Of a stretch of 13,483 nt of DNA, positions 1 to 5,768 are shown one piece after another. This DNA is from Bacteroidota bacterium. GTDB taxonomy: Bacteria > Bacteroidota > Bacteroidia > Bacteroidales > Paludibacteraceae. The notes below the pieces were generated by a model that made no database searches, was not told the DNA's origin, and saw nothing but the letters and a program-made list of their open reading frames with translations. A program made the position numbers and the translations under genes. The stretch covers positions 1 through 13,483 of the forward strand of contig JAJZHJ010000010.1 in the NCBI GenBank assembly GCA_021804525.1. Direction: 5' to 3'. The first letter of the stretch is position 1; the number at the start of each line of letters is the position of its first letter.

Positions 1-24
1 GTGAGTTGTAATTTCCTTTTCATT
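1..24 (-). CDS. possible 5' end of a leftward gene cut by the window edge
   Basis: Reading leftward from an ATG at 24-22 gives MKRKLQL with no stop before the window ends. The Lys/Arg-rich start would suit a signal peptide or a cytoplasmic N-terminus. The only support is the open frame and a perfect leftward TATCTTTG box about 200 bp upstream. Seven codons are too few to identify a product, so this is a tentative call. Confidence 0.25.
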
Positions 25-221
25 TTAATATGCGTTTTAGTTGAGTTGAATAAATAAGTTTTTAAGAAATTAATTTGTTGATAAGTAAGTATTTGGAGAG
101 ATTTTGCTATTTCAGAGTTTGTGTTTAATTTATTTTTGATCACATCACCTTTTACGACTATTTTATTTTCAAATAGTTAGATGTTTTTAGCTGATGTACA
201 CTTTTGAACTGGTTTGTAATA

Positions 222-229
222 CAAAGATA
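222..229 (-). promoter_or_regulatory. leftward Bacteroidetes -7 box
   Basis: On the minus strand this reads TATCTTTG, a perfect match to the TAnnTTTG -7 element. No TTTG is found at the expected 19-21 bp upstream, so the -33 element is weak or missing. If used, it would transcribe leftward with a leader of about 190 nt before the possible edge gene. Confidence 0.35.
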
Positions 230-300
230 AAGCATTTTATCTCGTTTGTATCATTTTAAATGTTAAAAAAAATAAAGTTTGAAATATTCTTTTTGCAACG

Positions 301-356
301 AAAAATGGCTGAATTTGTTTAAAGATGGTATTTGTTATGTGTTATTGAAATTCAGC
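301..356 (-). terminator. putative terminator of nadE
   Basis: A 9-bp perfect inverted repeat (308-316 with 348-356, arm GCTGAATTT) lies 15 bp beyond the nadE stop. On the minus strand it is followed by a run of five T (positions 305-301). The 31-nt loop is long for an intrinsic terminator, so the call is moderate. Confidence 0.4.
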
Positions 357-370
357 TTCCAAAAACATAA

Positions 371-2305
371 TCAATTGTATTGATTCATTTCGCTAATCCA
401 CAATGATATATCTGCGTCGCTAGGCATTCTCCAATCACCACGTGGGGATAGATTGATGGTGCCGACTTTAGGCCCATCGGGCATGCAGGATCTCTTAAAT
501 TGTTGACTAAAAAAACGATTTAAAAAAAGATGTAGCCACTTTTGAAGCATACTTTTTGTATAAACTCCTTCAAATGTTTGTGTAGCTAAAAAGAGTATTT
601 TGGAAGGTTTAAAACCATAGCGAACCATATAATAAAGGAAAAAATCATGTAATTTGTATGGGCCAATGATTTCTTCTGTTATTTGAGTCATGTTTCCTTG
701 ATTATTTATTGGTAGTAATTCAGGACTTATTGGTGTTTCTAGGATGTCTTGCAATGTGTGAGCGCTTCGTTCATTTAATTTGTGATTGGCAGCCCATTGT
801 ATCAAATAGCGTACCAATGTTTTTGGAACTCCAGAGTTGATTGCATACATTGACATGTGGTCGCCATTGTATGTGCACCAGCCAAGAGCCAGTTCTGATA
901 AATCACCTGTACCTATTACTAATCCGTTTTCTTTATTAGCAATATTCATGAGTATCTGAGTTCGTTCTCTAGCTTGTGTATTTTCGTATGTGGTATCATG
1001 TTTGTTAGGATCGTGGCCGATGTCATTAAAATGGAGTAAACTTGCTTTTGTAATGTCGATTTCGCGAACATTGCATTGTAAAGACTCCATCATTTTTTTT
1101 GCATTATTTAGGGTTCTGTCTGTCGTTCCGAAGCCTGGCATTGTGACTCCAATAATATTTTCCCTTGGAATAGATAACTTATCAAACGTGAGAACAGTTA
1201 CTAATAATGCAAGTGTAGAATCTAATCCGCCTGAGATACCAATAACCGCTTTTTTTAGTTGTGTGTGATTGATTCGTTGTGCTAACCCTGCTGTTTGTAT
1301 GGCAAGAATTTCTTCGCAACGTGTATCTAACACTGGCCCTGCAGGGATAAAAGGAGTGGCGCTGAATTTTCTTGTTAAATGAAACTCTTTATGTGTGGTT
1401 ATGTGACAATCAATTAATTGATATTGAGTAGCCGAAGTTACCAAATTGAATCCATCTTGTGTAAAACTGGTATTCATTTGCCGTTCATTTTTCAGCATTT
1501 CTATGTCAATTTCACTAATGGTTAATTGTTCTTCTAACTGAAAGCGTTGAGATTCTGCTATTATTCTTCCGTTTTCAGCCAAAATACTTTTGCCGGCAAA
1601 AACAACATCTTGCGTTGACTCTCCAAAGCCGGCGCTTACATAAACATAGCCTGCTATACAGCGAGCAGATTGCTGGACTACTAATGAACGGGTGTATTCA
1701 TTTTTTCCAATGGTTTCATTGCTGGCTGAAAGATTAAAAATCAGATGTGCGCCTGACAATGCATGTAATGAACTTGGAGGAATAGTAACCCACAAATCTT
1801 CACAAATCTCTAAGCTAAATCGAAAACTATTGTCACCAATTAAAAGATGAATTCCAAATGGAACTTGTTGCTCAGCAAGAGTCATTTGATTTTCTAACGC
1901 GTGAATAGACGATGCAAACCATCTTTTCTCATAGAATTCATGGTAGTTTGGAATATGAGTTTTTGGTATTACAGCCAGAATTTTGCCTTTCTGAATAACT
2001 ACACCACAGTTAAAAAGGCGATCTCGTTGACGGATAGGCATTCCGACTATAGCAATCAAATCCATGTCCTGAGTCCGCCATAATAGCTGATTGAGTGCAA
2101 TTTCAGCTTCCTCGATGAGCGTTTGTTGATGGAAAAGATCACCACAGGTATATGCTGTGATGCATAATTCCGGAAAACATAGAATTTGTACATGCTGAAG
2201 TGTAGCTTTTAGCATCATTTTTTCAATACGTTCAATGTTGTATCCGCAATTAGCTACTTTTAAATTAGGGATAGCTGTTGCTATTTTTATAAACCCGTAT
2301 TGCAT
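371..2305 (-). CDS. nadE: glutamine-dependent NAD+ synthetase
   Basis: This cytoplasmic enzyme makes NAD+ from deamido-NAD+, ATP and glutamine, the last step of NAD synthesis. The 644-residue protein has two domains. An N-terminal nitrilase-type glutaminase (about 1-290) carries the Glu-Lys-Cys triad at E46 (FPEL), K115 (PKTH) and C168 (EIC). A C-terminal synthetase domain (about 325-640) has the pyrophosphate loop SGGLDS at 358-363 and the GTGDLSELALGW block at 465-476. Both active sites look intact, so it should use glutamine directly. The frame stays open upstream to an ATG at 2401, but the -7 box TAAGTTTG at 2329-2336 lies between the two ATGs. The start at 2305 (MQYGFIKIAT, the usual beginning of the glutaminase domain) is therefore preferred. 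It sits behind the DUF5683-like gene but has its own promoter and two intervening hairpins, so it is probably monocistronic. Confidence 0.95.
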   Translation of the reverse strand: MQYGFIKIATAIPNLKVANCGYNIERIEKMMLKATLQHVQILCFPELCITAYTCGDLFHQQTLIEEAEIALNQLLWRTQDMDLIAIVGMPIRQRDRLFNCGVVIQKGKILAVIPKTHIPNYHEFYEKRWFASSIHALENQMTLAEQQVPFGIHLLIGDNSFRFSLEICEDLWVTIPPSSLHALSGAHLIFNLSASNETIGKNEYTRSLVVQQSARCIAGYVYVSAGFGESTQDVVFAGKSILAENGRIIAESQRFQLEEQLTISEIDIEMLKNERQMNTSFTQDGFNLVTSATQYQLIDCHITTHKEFHLTRKFSATPFIPAGPVLDTRCEEILAIQTAGLAQRINHTQLKKAVIGISGGLDSTLALLVTVLTFDKLSIPRENIIGVTMPGFGTTDRTLNNAKKMMESLQCNVREIDITKASLLHFNDIGHDPNKHDTTYENTQARERTQILMNIANKENGLVIGTGDLSELALGWCTYNGDHMSMYAINSGVPKTLVRYLIQWAANHKLNERSAHTLQDILETPISPELLPINNQGNMTQITEEIIGPYKLHDFFLYYMVRYGFKPSKILFLATQTFEGVYTKSMLQKWLHLFLNRFFSQQFKRSCMPDGPKVGTINLSPRGDWRMPSDADISLWISEMNQYN

Positions 2306-2328
2306 TTTGTTTTTAGTGTTTGTTGCTA

Positions 2329-2336
2329 CAAACTTA
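2329..2336 (-). promoter_or_regulatory. nadE promoter (-7 box)
   Basis: The minus strand reads TAAGTTTG, matching TAnnTTTG, 23 bp before the chosen nadE ATG. No good TTTG is seen at the -33 position. Its place downstream of the ATG at 2401 is the main reason for choosing the later start. Confidence 0.5.
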
Positions 2337-2373
2337 CATCTTTTTTTTTGTTTCCGTTCGACTAAAATGAGTA

Positions 2374-2416
2374 TTACATCATTATCTTTTACCTTTAGCA
2401 AAAGATAATGATGTAA
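2374..2416. repeat. perfect 17-bp inverted repeat upstream of nadE
   Basis: Arms TTACATCATTATCTTTT (2374-2390) and its exact complement (2400-2416) enclose a 9-nt loop. It lies between the DUF5683-like gene and the nadE promoter. On neither strand is it followed by a strong T-run. It could be a terminator for the upstream gene, an mRNA 3'-end stabiliser, or an operator for nadE. Confidence 0.6.
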
Positions 2417-2436
2417 CTAAATTTGATGAAGCATGT

Positions 2437-2459
2437 AAACAGTTAATAAATAACTGTTT
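2437..2459 (-). terminator. hairpin just after the DUF5683-like gene
   Basis: A perfect 9-bp stem (AAACAGTTA, 2437-2445, with 2451-2459) and a 5-nt loop begin 2 bp after the stop codon of the leftward gene. Only a short T-run (TTT) follows on the minus strand. It probably acts as a terminator or 3'-end hairpin, perhaps together with the 17-bp palindrome beyond it. Confidence 0.45.
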
Positions 2460-2461
2460 GG

Positions 2462-3163
2462 TTACTTGTCGCCAAAAGCGAAGGCAACAGCAAGGCCAGC
2501 GTTTGTTGATCCAGGCAAATAATTTCCTTTTGGATCATGTAGTGGCGAGACGGTAGGCTGTACTGAAAGATGATTCCCATTGAGTGAAATGTCCAATAAT
2601 CCATGATGCCTATTTATAGTCTTTGAAGTAAGTGTAGCATCAAAAGTGCTCCATAAAAATGAGATAGCGGCAGTAACAAATCCTACACTTGCTAAACTAT
2701 TGTTATGTGTCGAAAGAGCAATGGCACCAACAGCTAACCCTCCATACGAAGCAGCCATGAACATAATTCCTTTGCCTGTCTGCCCATTGTATAATTGACC
2801 TAATCCAGGCACGAGAAGTGACATGGTACACGAAAGAGCGGGATCTTTGCGACCCGAAAGATACATTGCTTGTAAGTTCATATCCATGTTTGGAGTGATG
2901 CGTTTAAATTGTATCGGTAGTGAAGCTGTTTCGTCCATGTTTTGCGGAACTATGACGTACAATCTTGGCATATCAATGGATAATTGTTTTGGAACAACAA
3001 CATTTTCTCGATTTTTGAGAATTGTGGGCTTACTTGGTTCCAAAATAATTCGTTGGTTAAATCCCTCTCTCAATACGGGATGATCTGTTGTGGCGTTGCT
3101 TTGCGCCAACAAGCCGGAGGCGGATAACATAAAGGCAACGGCAGTAACTAAGAGTGGTTTCAT
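2462..3163 (-). CDS. secreted/membrane DUF5683-like protein
   Basis: The function is unknown. The 233-residue protein begins with a signal peptide (MKPLLVTAVAFML..., likely cleaved after LLA at about 20). A soluble stretch of about 90 residues follows. Next is the block CTMSLLVPGLGQLYNGQTGK (112-131), typical of the small Bacteroidetes membrane proteins grouped as DUF5683 and resembling TM2-type motifs (PGLGQxYNG). Two hydrophobic segments follow at about 132-150 and 156-174, then a polar tail. It is likely anchored in the cell envelope. A TAATTTTG box about 85 bp upstream and hairpins after the stop suggest a single-gene transcript. The family assignment rests on the PGLGQLYNG block and topology only. 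Confidence 0.65.
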   Translation of the reverse strand: MKPLLVTAVAFMLSASGLLAQSNATTDHPVLREGFNQRIILEPSKPTILKNRENVVVPKQLSIDMPRLYVIVPQNMDETASLPIQFKRITPNMDMNLQAMYLSGRKDPALSCTMSLLVPGLGQLYNGQTGKGIMFMAASYGGLAVGAIALSTHNNSLASVGFVTAAISFLWSTFDATLTSKTINRHHGLLDISLNGNHLSVQPTVSPLHDPKGNYLPGSTNAGLAVAFAFGDK

Positions 3164-3246
3164 AATCGAACTTTTTCAGTGGTTACGACAACAGTTGATA
3201 GAAAGCGTTTGTAATAAGATCAGCTTTGAATCAATATTGAATGCTA

Positions 3247-3254
3247 CAAAATTA
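3247..3254 (-). promoter_or_regulatory. promoter (-7 box) of the DUF5683-like gene
   Basis: The minus strand reads TAATTTTG, which fits TAnnTTTG, 83 bp before the ATG. The -33 region has no clear TTTG at standard spacing. Confidence 0.4.
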
Positions 3255-3545
3255 GACTCATAACAAAGAAAATATTCTTTTTTCAATAAAATATGATATG
3301 GAAAAGTAGTTATTGTGACTATCTAATATTCATATTATGAGGTAGTTGTCGTAATGGCTTTTTTCTGGATATGGAAACCTACTTTTTGCTTGTTTTTATT
3401 CCATTTTTAATCGCTCTTTTTTTCTGTTTGAGATGAAACGAACGTGGCTATTGATTTAGATATCACAAATGGTGTCTAAATTCTGTCGTGTCTCTCATAC
3501 CTGAAAAATAATCTCAGGATGAAGTGTGGTGTTGAGTATTGTTAC

Positions 3546-3586
3546 AAAATAAACGAGCATTCCATGACAGAATACTCGTTTATTTT
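3546..3586 (-). terminator. terminator of the PepSY-like gene
   Basis: A 17-bp stem with one mismatch (3546-3562 with 3570-3586) and a 7-nt loop lies 21 bp after the leftward stop. On the minus strand the descending arm ends in a T-rich stretch (TTTATTTT). This is the strongest conventional terminator in the left part of the window. Confidence 0.7.
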
Positions 3587-3607
3587 ACTCGTTTTAATTA
3601 AAGTCGT

Positions 3608-4033
3608 TTACTTGCTCATTAATTTGCCATTTGCATCAAACGCAACTTCTTTCTTTTGTTGCCCTTTTTGAAGGTCAAATTCGTACATTTTACCACGATC
3701 CGTTTCAGATATTTCGGCTATGGTAATTTTAAATTCCGGAAATTCTCTGTTTAGCGATGTTTTCACTGCAGAAGGAATTTCTGACTGCGTAATGCGGTAC
3801 TCAGTTTCTAACCATTTCCCTTGTTCGTTGAAATTCGCAGAATAGGCTTTCCCATGCCAAATGAAATCAGCTTCCCATTCTGTGGCATTCTCTTTACCCC
3901 ATTTGACTTGTTGAGCATTCTGAAACTTCTGTTCAAACCCTGTTTTTACTTTTGCCGGAACTGTTTTCCCGTTAGCAAAAACATTGACACTTAAAAAGGT
4001 TGTCATTGCAACCATCAACCATAGATTTTTCAT
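3608..4033 (-). CDS. small secreted PepSY-like protein (DUF2874 type)
   Basis: The 141-residue protein starts with a signal peptide (MKNLWLMVAMTTFLSVNVFA, likely cut after A20), so it is exported to the periplasm or surface. The mature part is one PepSY-like unit. It begins with FEQKFQNAQQVKW (33-45), followed by WEADF, the aromatic-rich GKAYSANF and the EYRI strand. A helix/strand half repeats the theme at 87-139 (PSAVKTSLNREFPE... then YEFDL and EVAFDANGKL). This pattern is typical of the Bacteroidetes family once labelled putative beta-lactamase-inhibitor-like. The true role is unknown. The frame extends upstream to an ATG at 4168, but the TACTTTTG box at 4063-4070 and the signal peptide fix the start at 4033. 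Confidence 0.8.
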   Translation of the reverse strand: MKNLWLMVAMTTFLSVNVFANGKTVPAKVKTGFEQKFQNAQQVKWGKENATEWEADFIWHGKAYSANFNEQGKWLETEYRITQSEIPSAVKTSLNREFPEFKITIAEISETDRGKMYEFDLQKGQQKKEVAFDANGKLMSK

Positions 4034-4062
4034 TTGAAAGAATTTAATAATTAAACATATAG

Positions 4063-4070
4063 CAAAAGTA
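4063..4070 (-). promoter_or_regulatory. promoter (-7 box) of the PepSY-like gene
   Basis: The minus strand reads TACTTTTG (TAnnTTTG), 29 bp before the chosen ATG. The -33 region is not clear. Confidence 0.45.
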
Positions 4071-4221
4071 AGTTCAAAAAATAAAGCAATTCTCAAGTCG
4101 TAAGAGTATGATCGTATTTTGACCATATTTTGTGTCTTTGATTTGCTTTTTTGCTGTTTTTGAGTCATTCTAGAGGATGCATCTAAACCGAGTCTAATTA
4201 AGTTAAATAATTCGGAAATAA

Positions 4222-4254
4222 TTTGCTTTCCAGGTTGTTGTCGTATTATCTTTG
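4222..4254 (+). promoter_or_regulatory. promoter of small-RNA unit 1
   Basis: A TTTG -33 element (4222-4225) and a perfect TATCTTTG -7 box (4247-4254) are separated by 21 bp. This is a full match to the Bacteroidetes housekeeping promoter. Confidence 0.8.
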
Positions 4255-4256
4255 CA

Positions 4257-4329
4257 CTGTGTTTTCATGGTATTAGATTTAAGGTTAATAAATTGATTGT
4301 GGTTGTCGTGAGACAACCCTTTCTTTTTT
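4257..4329 (+). ncRNA. candidate small RNA, copy 1
   Basis: The transcript of about 73 nt is predicted from the promoter just upstream and the terminator at its 3' end. The 5' part is unstructured and AT-rich, with the core ATGGTATTAGATTT then AAGGTTAATAAATTG. The 3' part is the terminator hairpin. The only ATG opens a 9-codon frame that is not kept in copy 2, so a peptide is unlikely. The layout of single-stranded 5' region plus terminator is that of a trans-acting base-pairing RNA, though targets cannot be seen. The start point is estimated from the -7 box. Confidence 0.7.
4301..4329 (+). terminator. terminator of small-RNA unit 1
   Basis: Perfect 7-bp stem GGTTGTC/GACAACC closed by GTGA, a GNRA tetraloop, followed by CTTTCTTTTTT. 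The same bases occur in all three units. Confidence 0.85.
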
Positions 4330-4441
4330 AAACTGCAGTCAATCCTCATCCAAAAATTTGAATCCAAAATTCGCGTGATTATACGCATCAAATATAATTG
4401 TGCAAAGGGAGATTAATCATGCTCAAAAATGTGGAAAATAA

Positions 4442-4473
4442 TTGGATAAACAATTCCAATACATGTATCTTTG
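4442..4473 (+). promoter_or_regulatory. promoter of small-RNA unit 2
   Basis: TTG (4442-4444), 21 bp, then a perfect TATCTTTG (4466-4473). The spacing is identical to units 1 and 3. Confidence 0.78.
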
Positions 4474-4475
4474 CA

Positions 4476-4549
4476 CTGTGTTTTCATGGTATTAGATTTT
4501 AAGGTTAATAAATTGATTGTGGTTGTCGTGAGACAACCCTTTCTTTTTT
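4476..4549 (+). ncRNA. candidate small RNA, copy 2
   Basis: Predicted RNA of about 74 nt, differing from copy 1 in the transcribed part by one extra T in the run after ATTAGA. That indel opens a 21-codon frame (MVLDFKVNKLIVVVVR... would need the same frame in the other copies, which stop after 9 codons), so coding is unlikely. It shares the terminator hairpin exactly with the other copies and has its own promoter, so each copy should be transcribed independently. Confidence 0.7.
4521..4549 (+). terminator. terminator of small-RNA unit 2
   Basis: Same GGTTGTC-GTGA-GACAACC hairpin and CTTTCTTTTTT tract as unit 1, with no base changes. Confidence 0.85.
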
Positions 4550-4732
4550 AAACCATCCAGATTTGTTCAACTATGTTTTTTGTCTACTTTGAGATGTATC
4601 TATTTTGTGACATGGTCAATATTATTCCATAGCCTTGTTTAGATATCTCATTGTTAACCAACTTATGATTAAAGATACTCGCAATCTATCCTGTAAATGG
4701 AGATTAATCAATCTGAAAAATGCAGAAAATAA

Positions 4733-4764
4733 TTGGATAAGCAATCAAAACACCCCTATCTTTG
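4733..4764 (+). promoter_or_regulatory. promoter of small-RNA unit 3
   Basis: TTG (4733-4735), 21 bp, then a perfect TATCTTTG (4757-4764). Confidence 0.78.
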
Positions 4765-4766
4765 TA

Positions 4767-4840
4767 CTGTGTTTTTCATGGTATTAGATTTTAAGGTTAA
4801 TAATTGATTGTGGTTGTCGTGAGACAACCCTTTCTTTTTT
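4767..4840 (+). ncRNA. candidate small RNA, copy 3 (possible leader of the next gene)
   Basis: Predicted RNA of about 74 nt. Compared with copy 2 it has one extra T before CATGG and one A fewer in TTAATAATTG. The -7 box is followed by T rather than C. The hairpin and U-tract are unchanged. Its 3' end lies 47 bp before the ATG of the DUF3108 gene on the same strand. Read-through or regulated termination could therefore feed that gene, although copies 1 and 2 show that the unit does not need a following gene. Confidence 0.68.
4812..4840 (+). terminator. terminator of small-RNA unit 3
   Basis: Same stem, GTGA loop and T-tract as in units 1 and 2, lying just before the DUF3108 gene. Confidence 0.85.
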
Positions 4841-4887
4841 ATACCTGTAAGTCGATTACATATTTATTCCTGCAATTTTGAGATTCC

Positions 4888-5667
4888 ATGAATGCTAACC
4901 GCATCTTTATTCCCTTCCAGATTCTTTTTTTATTTCTAACGTCAATAAATATACTGGCTGCTCAAAATGTATTTGCTCCAGGCGAGCAGCTTGTTTATAA
5001 AGCATATTACCATCTTGGTTTTGTGTGGCTTCCTGCTGCTTCTATTGAGCTTTCTGTGTTACCTAATGAGAATTCACGATATATAACACTTCAAGCAGTT
5101 GGTAAAAGCTTCAAACGATATGATCTTTTTTTTAAGGTACGTGAGAATTACACTTCCACCGTTGATGCAAAAACATTAGCTCCTGTGCTTGCAACGCGCG
5201 AAGCTATTGAAGGAACTTATCAGGTGAATGACCGATGTCAGTTTAATCCTGACAGTGGAGTCGTAACGTATCGTATTGTAAGAAATTCAGGAGGAAATTC
5301 AACCGGCAAAGAACAAATTAAAGGCAAATTTTTCGATATTTTGACTTCAGCTTATTATTTTCGTACGTTTGACTTTGCAAAGATGGTGGTGGGTGATAGT
5401 TATACTGTCAATACGTTTGTTGATGGCAAAGTCTATCCAATCAACATAGAATTTTTGGGGAATGAAATGTGCAACGATAATAATGATCACCAATATTTAT
5501 GCGCAAAATTTAAGGTGAGCACCATCAAAGGAAAGGTATTTAGCGGAAAAGAAGATATATTGATGTGGGTAACAAACGATGCTGCAAGAATACCTATTCG
5601 TGTGACCTCTAAAATTTTAGTTGGAGAAGTCAATGTAGTTTTGATTTCGGCTAAAGGCATAAAATAG
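4888..5667 (+). CDS. exported DUF3108 domain protein
   Basis: The 259-residue protein has a hydrophobic signal peptide (about 5-25, ending ILAAQ), so it is probably periplasmic or outer-membrane associated. The rest is one DUF3108 domain. It shows PGEQLVYKAYYHLGFVWLPA (31-50), YDLFFKVRENYTSTVD (78-93), FDILTSAYYFR (149-159) and the closing MWVTNDAARIPIRV strand pair (226-239). The family forms a lipocalin-like beta structure of unknown function, and a role in envelope or lipid handling is only a guess. The gene lies 47 bp after the terminator of small-RNA unit 3. The nearest own box is CAATTTTG at 4873-4880, one base off consensus and with no -33 element, so read-through from unit 3 is a possible source of its mRNA. 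Confidence 0.85.
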   Translation: MNANRIFIPFQILFLFLTSINILAAQNVFAPGEQLVYKAYYHLGFVWLPAASIELSVLPNENSRYITLQAVGKSFKRYDLFFKVRENYTSTVDAKTLAPVLATREAIEGTYQVNDRCQFNPDSGVVTYRIVRNSGGNSTGKEQIKGKFFDILTSAYYFRTFDFAKMVVGDSYTVNTFVDGKVYPINIEFLGNEMCNDNNDHQYLCAKFKVSTIKGKVFSGKEDILMWVTNDAARIPIRVTSKILVGEVNVVLISAKGIK

Positions 5668-5686
5668 CTACATATGACACTTTCTG

Positions 5687-5721
5687 TTTGATTAAAATTT
5701 AGCGGAAAATGTGTAACTTGC
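5687..5721 (+). promoter_or_regulatory. weak candidate promoter for metF-xseA
   Basis: A TTTG at 5687-5690 is followed after 23 bp by TAACTTGC (5714-5721). This is an imperfect -7 box with slightly long spacing. It is the best candidate in the 101-bp gap before metF. No riboswitch-like structure is seen there. Confidence 0.3.
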
Positions 5722-5768
5722 GCTCTGAAATGAACAAAAGTATCTCACATTGCTTCTAATTTTTCATT

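Larger units (their letters stand above)
25..370. other. AT-rich intergenic region
   Basis: I see no coding region here: all frames are broken by stops. The stretch holds a putative nadE terminator at its right end and one leftward promoter-like box at 222-229. Nothing else with recognisable structure is present. Confidence 0.6.
3164..3607. other. intergenic region with a promoter and a terminator
   Basis: This 444-bp stretch holds the leftward promoter of the DUF5683-like gene at its left and the terminator of the PepSY-like gene at its right. Between them (about 3260-3540) is T-rich DNA with no ORF. It contains only a small 5-bp hairpin (3500-3504 with 3514-3518) that I do not consider meaningful. 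Confidence 0.55.
4189..4841 (+). repeat. three direct repeats, each a promoter-RNA-terminator unit
   Basis: Units span about 4189-4330, 4408-4550 and 4699-4841 (142, 143 and 143 bp). From the -7 box to the end of the U-tract (84-85 bp) the copies differ by a handful of bases and single-base indels. The 58 bp before the -7 box is also related: the first 46 bp match at 40 positions between units 2 and 3, and unit 1 matches more loosely with no gap. The sequences between units (4331-4407 and 4551-4698) are unrelated and hold no gene. There are no cas genes, terminal inverted repeats or target duplications, so this is neither CRISPR nor an insertion sequence. Confidence 0.9.

Noticed and set aside
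990..1268. 92-codon rightward frame inside nadE
   Set aside because: It is antisense to the conserved synthetase domain of nadE, including the SGGLDS region, and has no independent support.
4203..4391. 62-codon leftward frame across small-RNA unit 1
   Set aside because: It runs antisense through the repeat, its equivalent is not maintained in units 2 and 3, and it has no promoter or recognisable protein features.
4486..4551. 21-codon frame (starting MVLDFKVNK) in unit 2, as a conserved leader peptide
   Set aside because: One-base indels cut the same frame to 9 codons in units 1 and 3, whereas the hairpin is unchanged, so conservation follows RNA structure rather than protein.
4189..4841. 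CRISPR array
   Set aside because: Repeats are about 140 bp, spacing is unequal, only three copies exist and there are no cas genes. Each repeat has its own promoter and terminator.
4189..4841. MITE or insertion-sequence remnants
   Set aside because: No terminal inverted repeats or target-site duplications could be seen around the units. The only palindrome is the terminator stem.
4189..4841. Bacteroidales-1 RNA motif
   Set aside because: That motif is also bounded by a promoter and terminators, but it is typically found near the L20 ribosomal protein gene, which is absent here. I have no structural match to support the name.
5668..5768. SAM or folate riboswitch ahead of metF
   Set aside because: The gap is about 100 bp with no recognisable stem arrangement or terminator. 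Only a weak promoter-like pair is seen.
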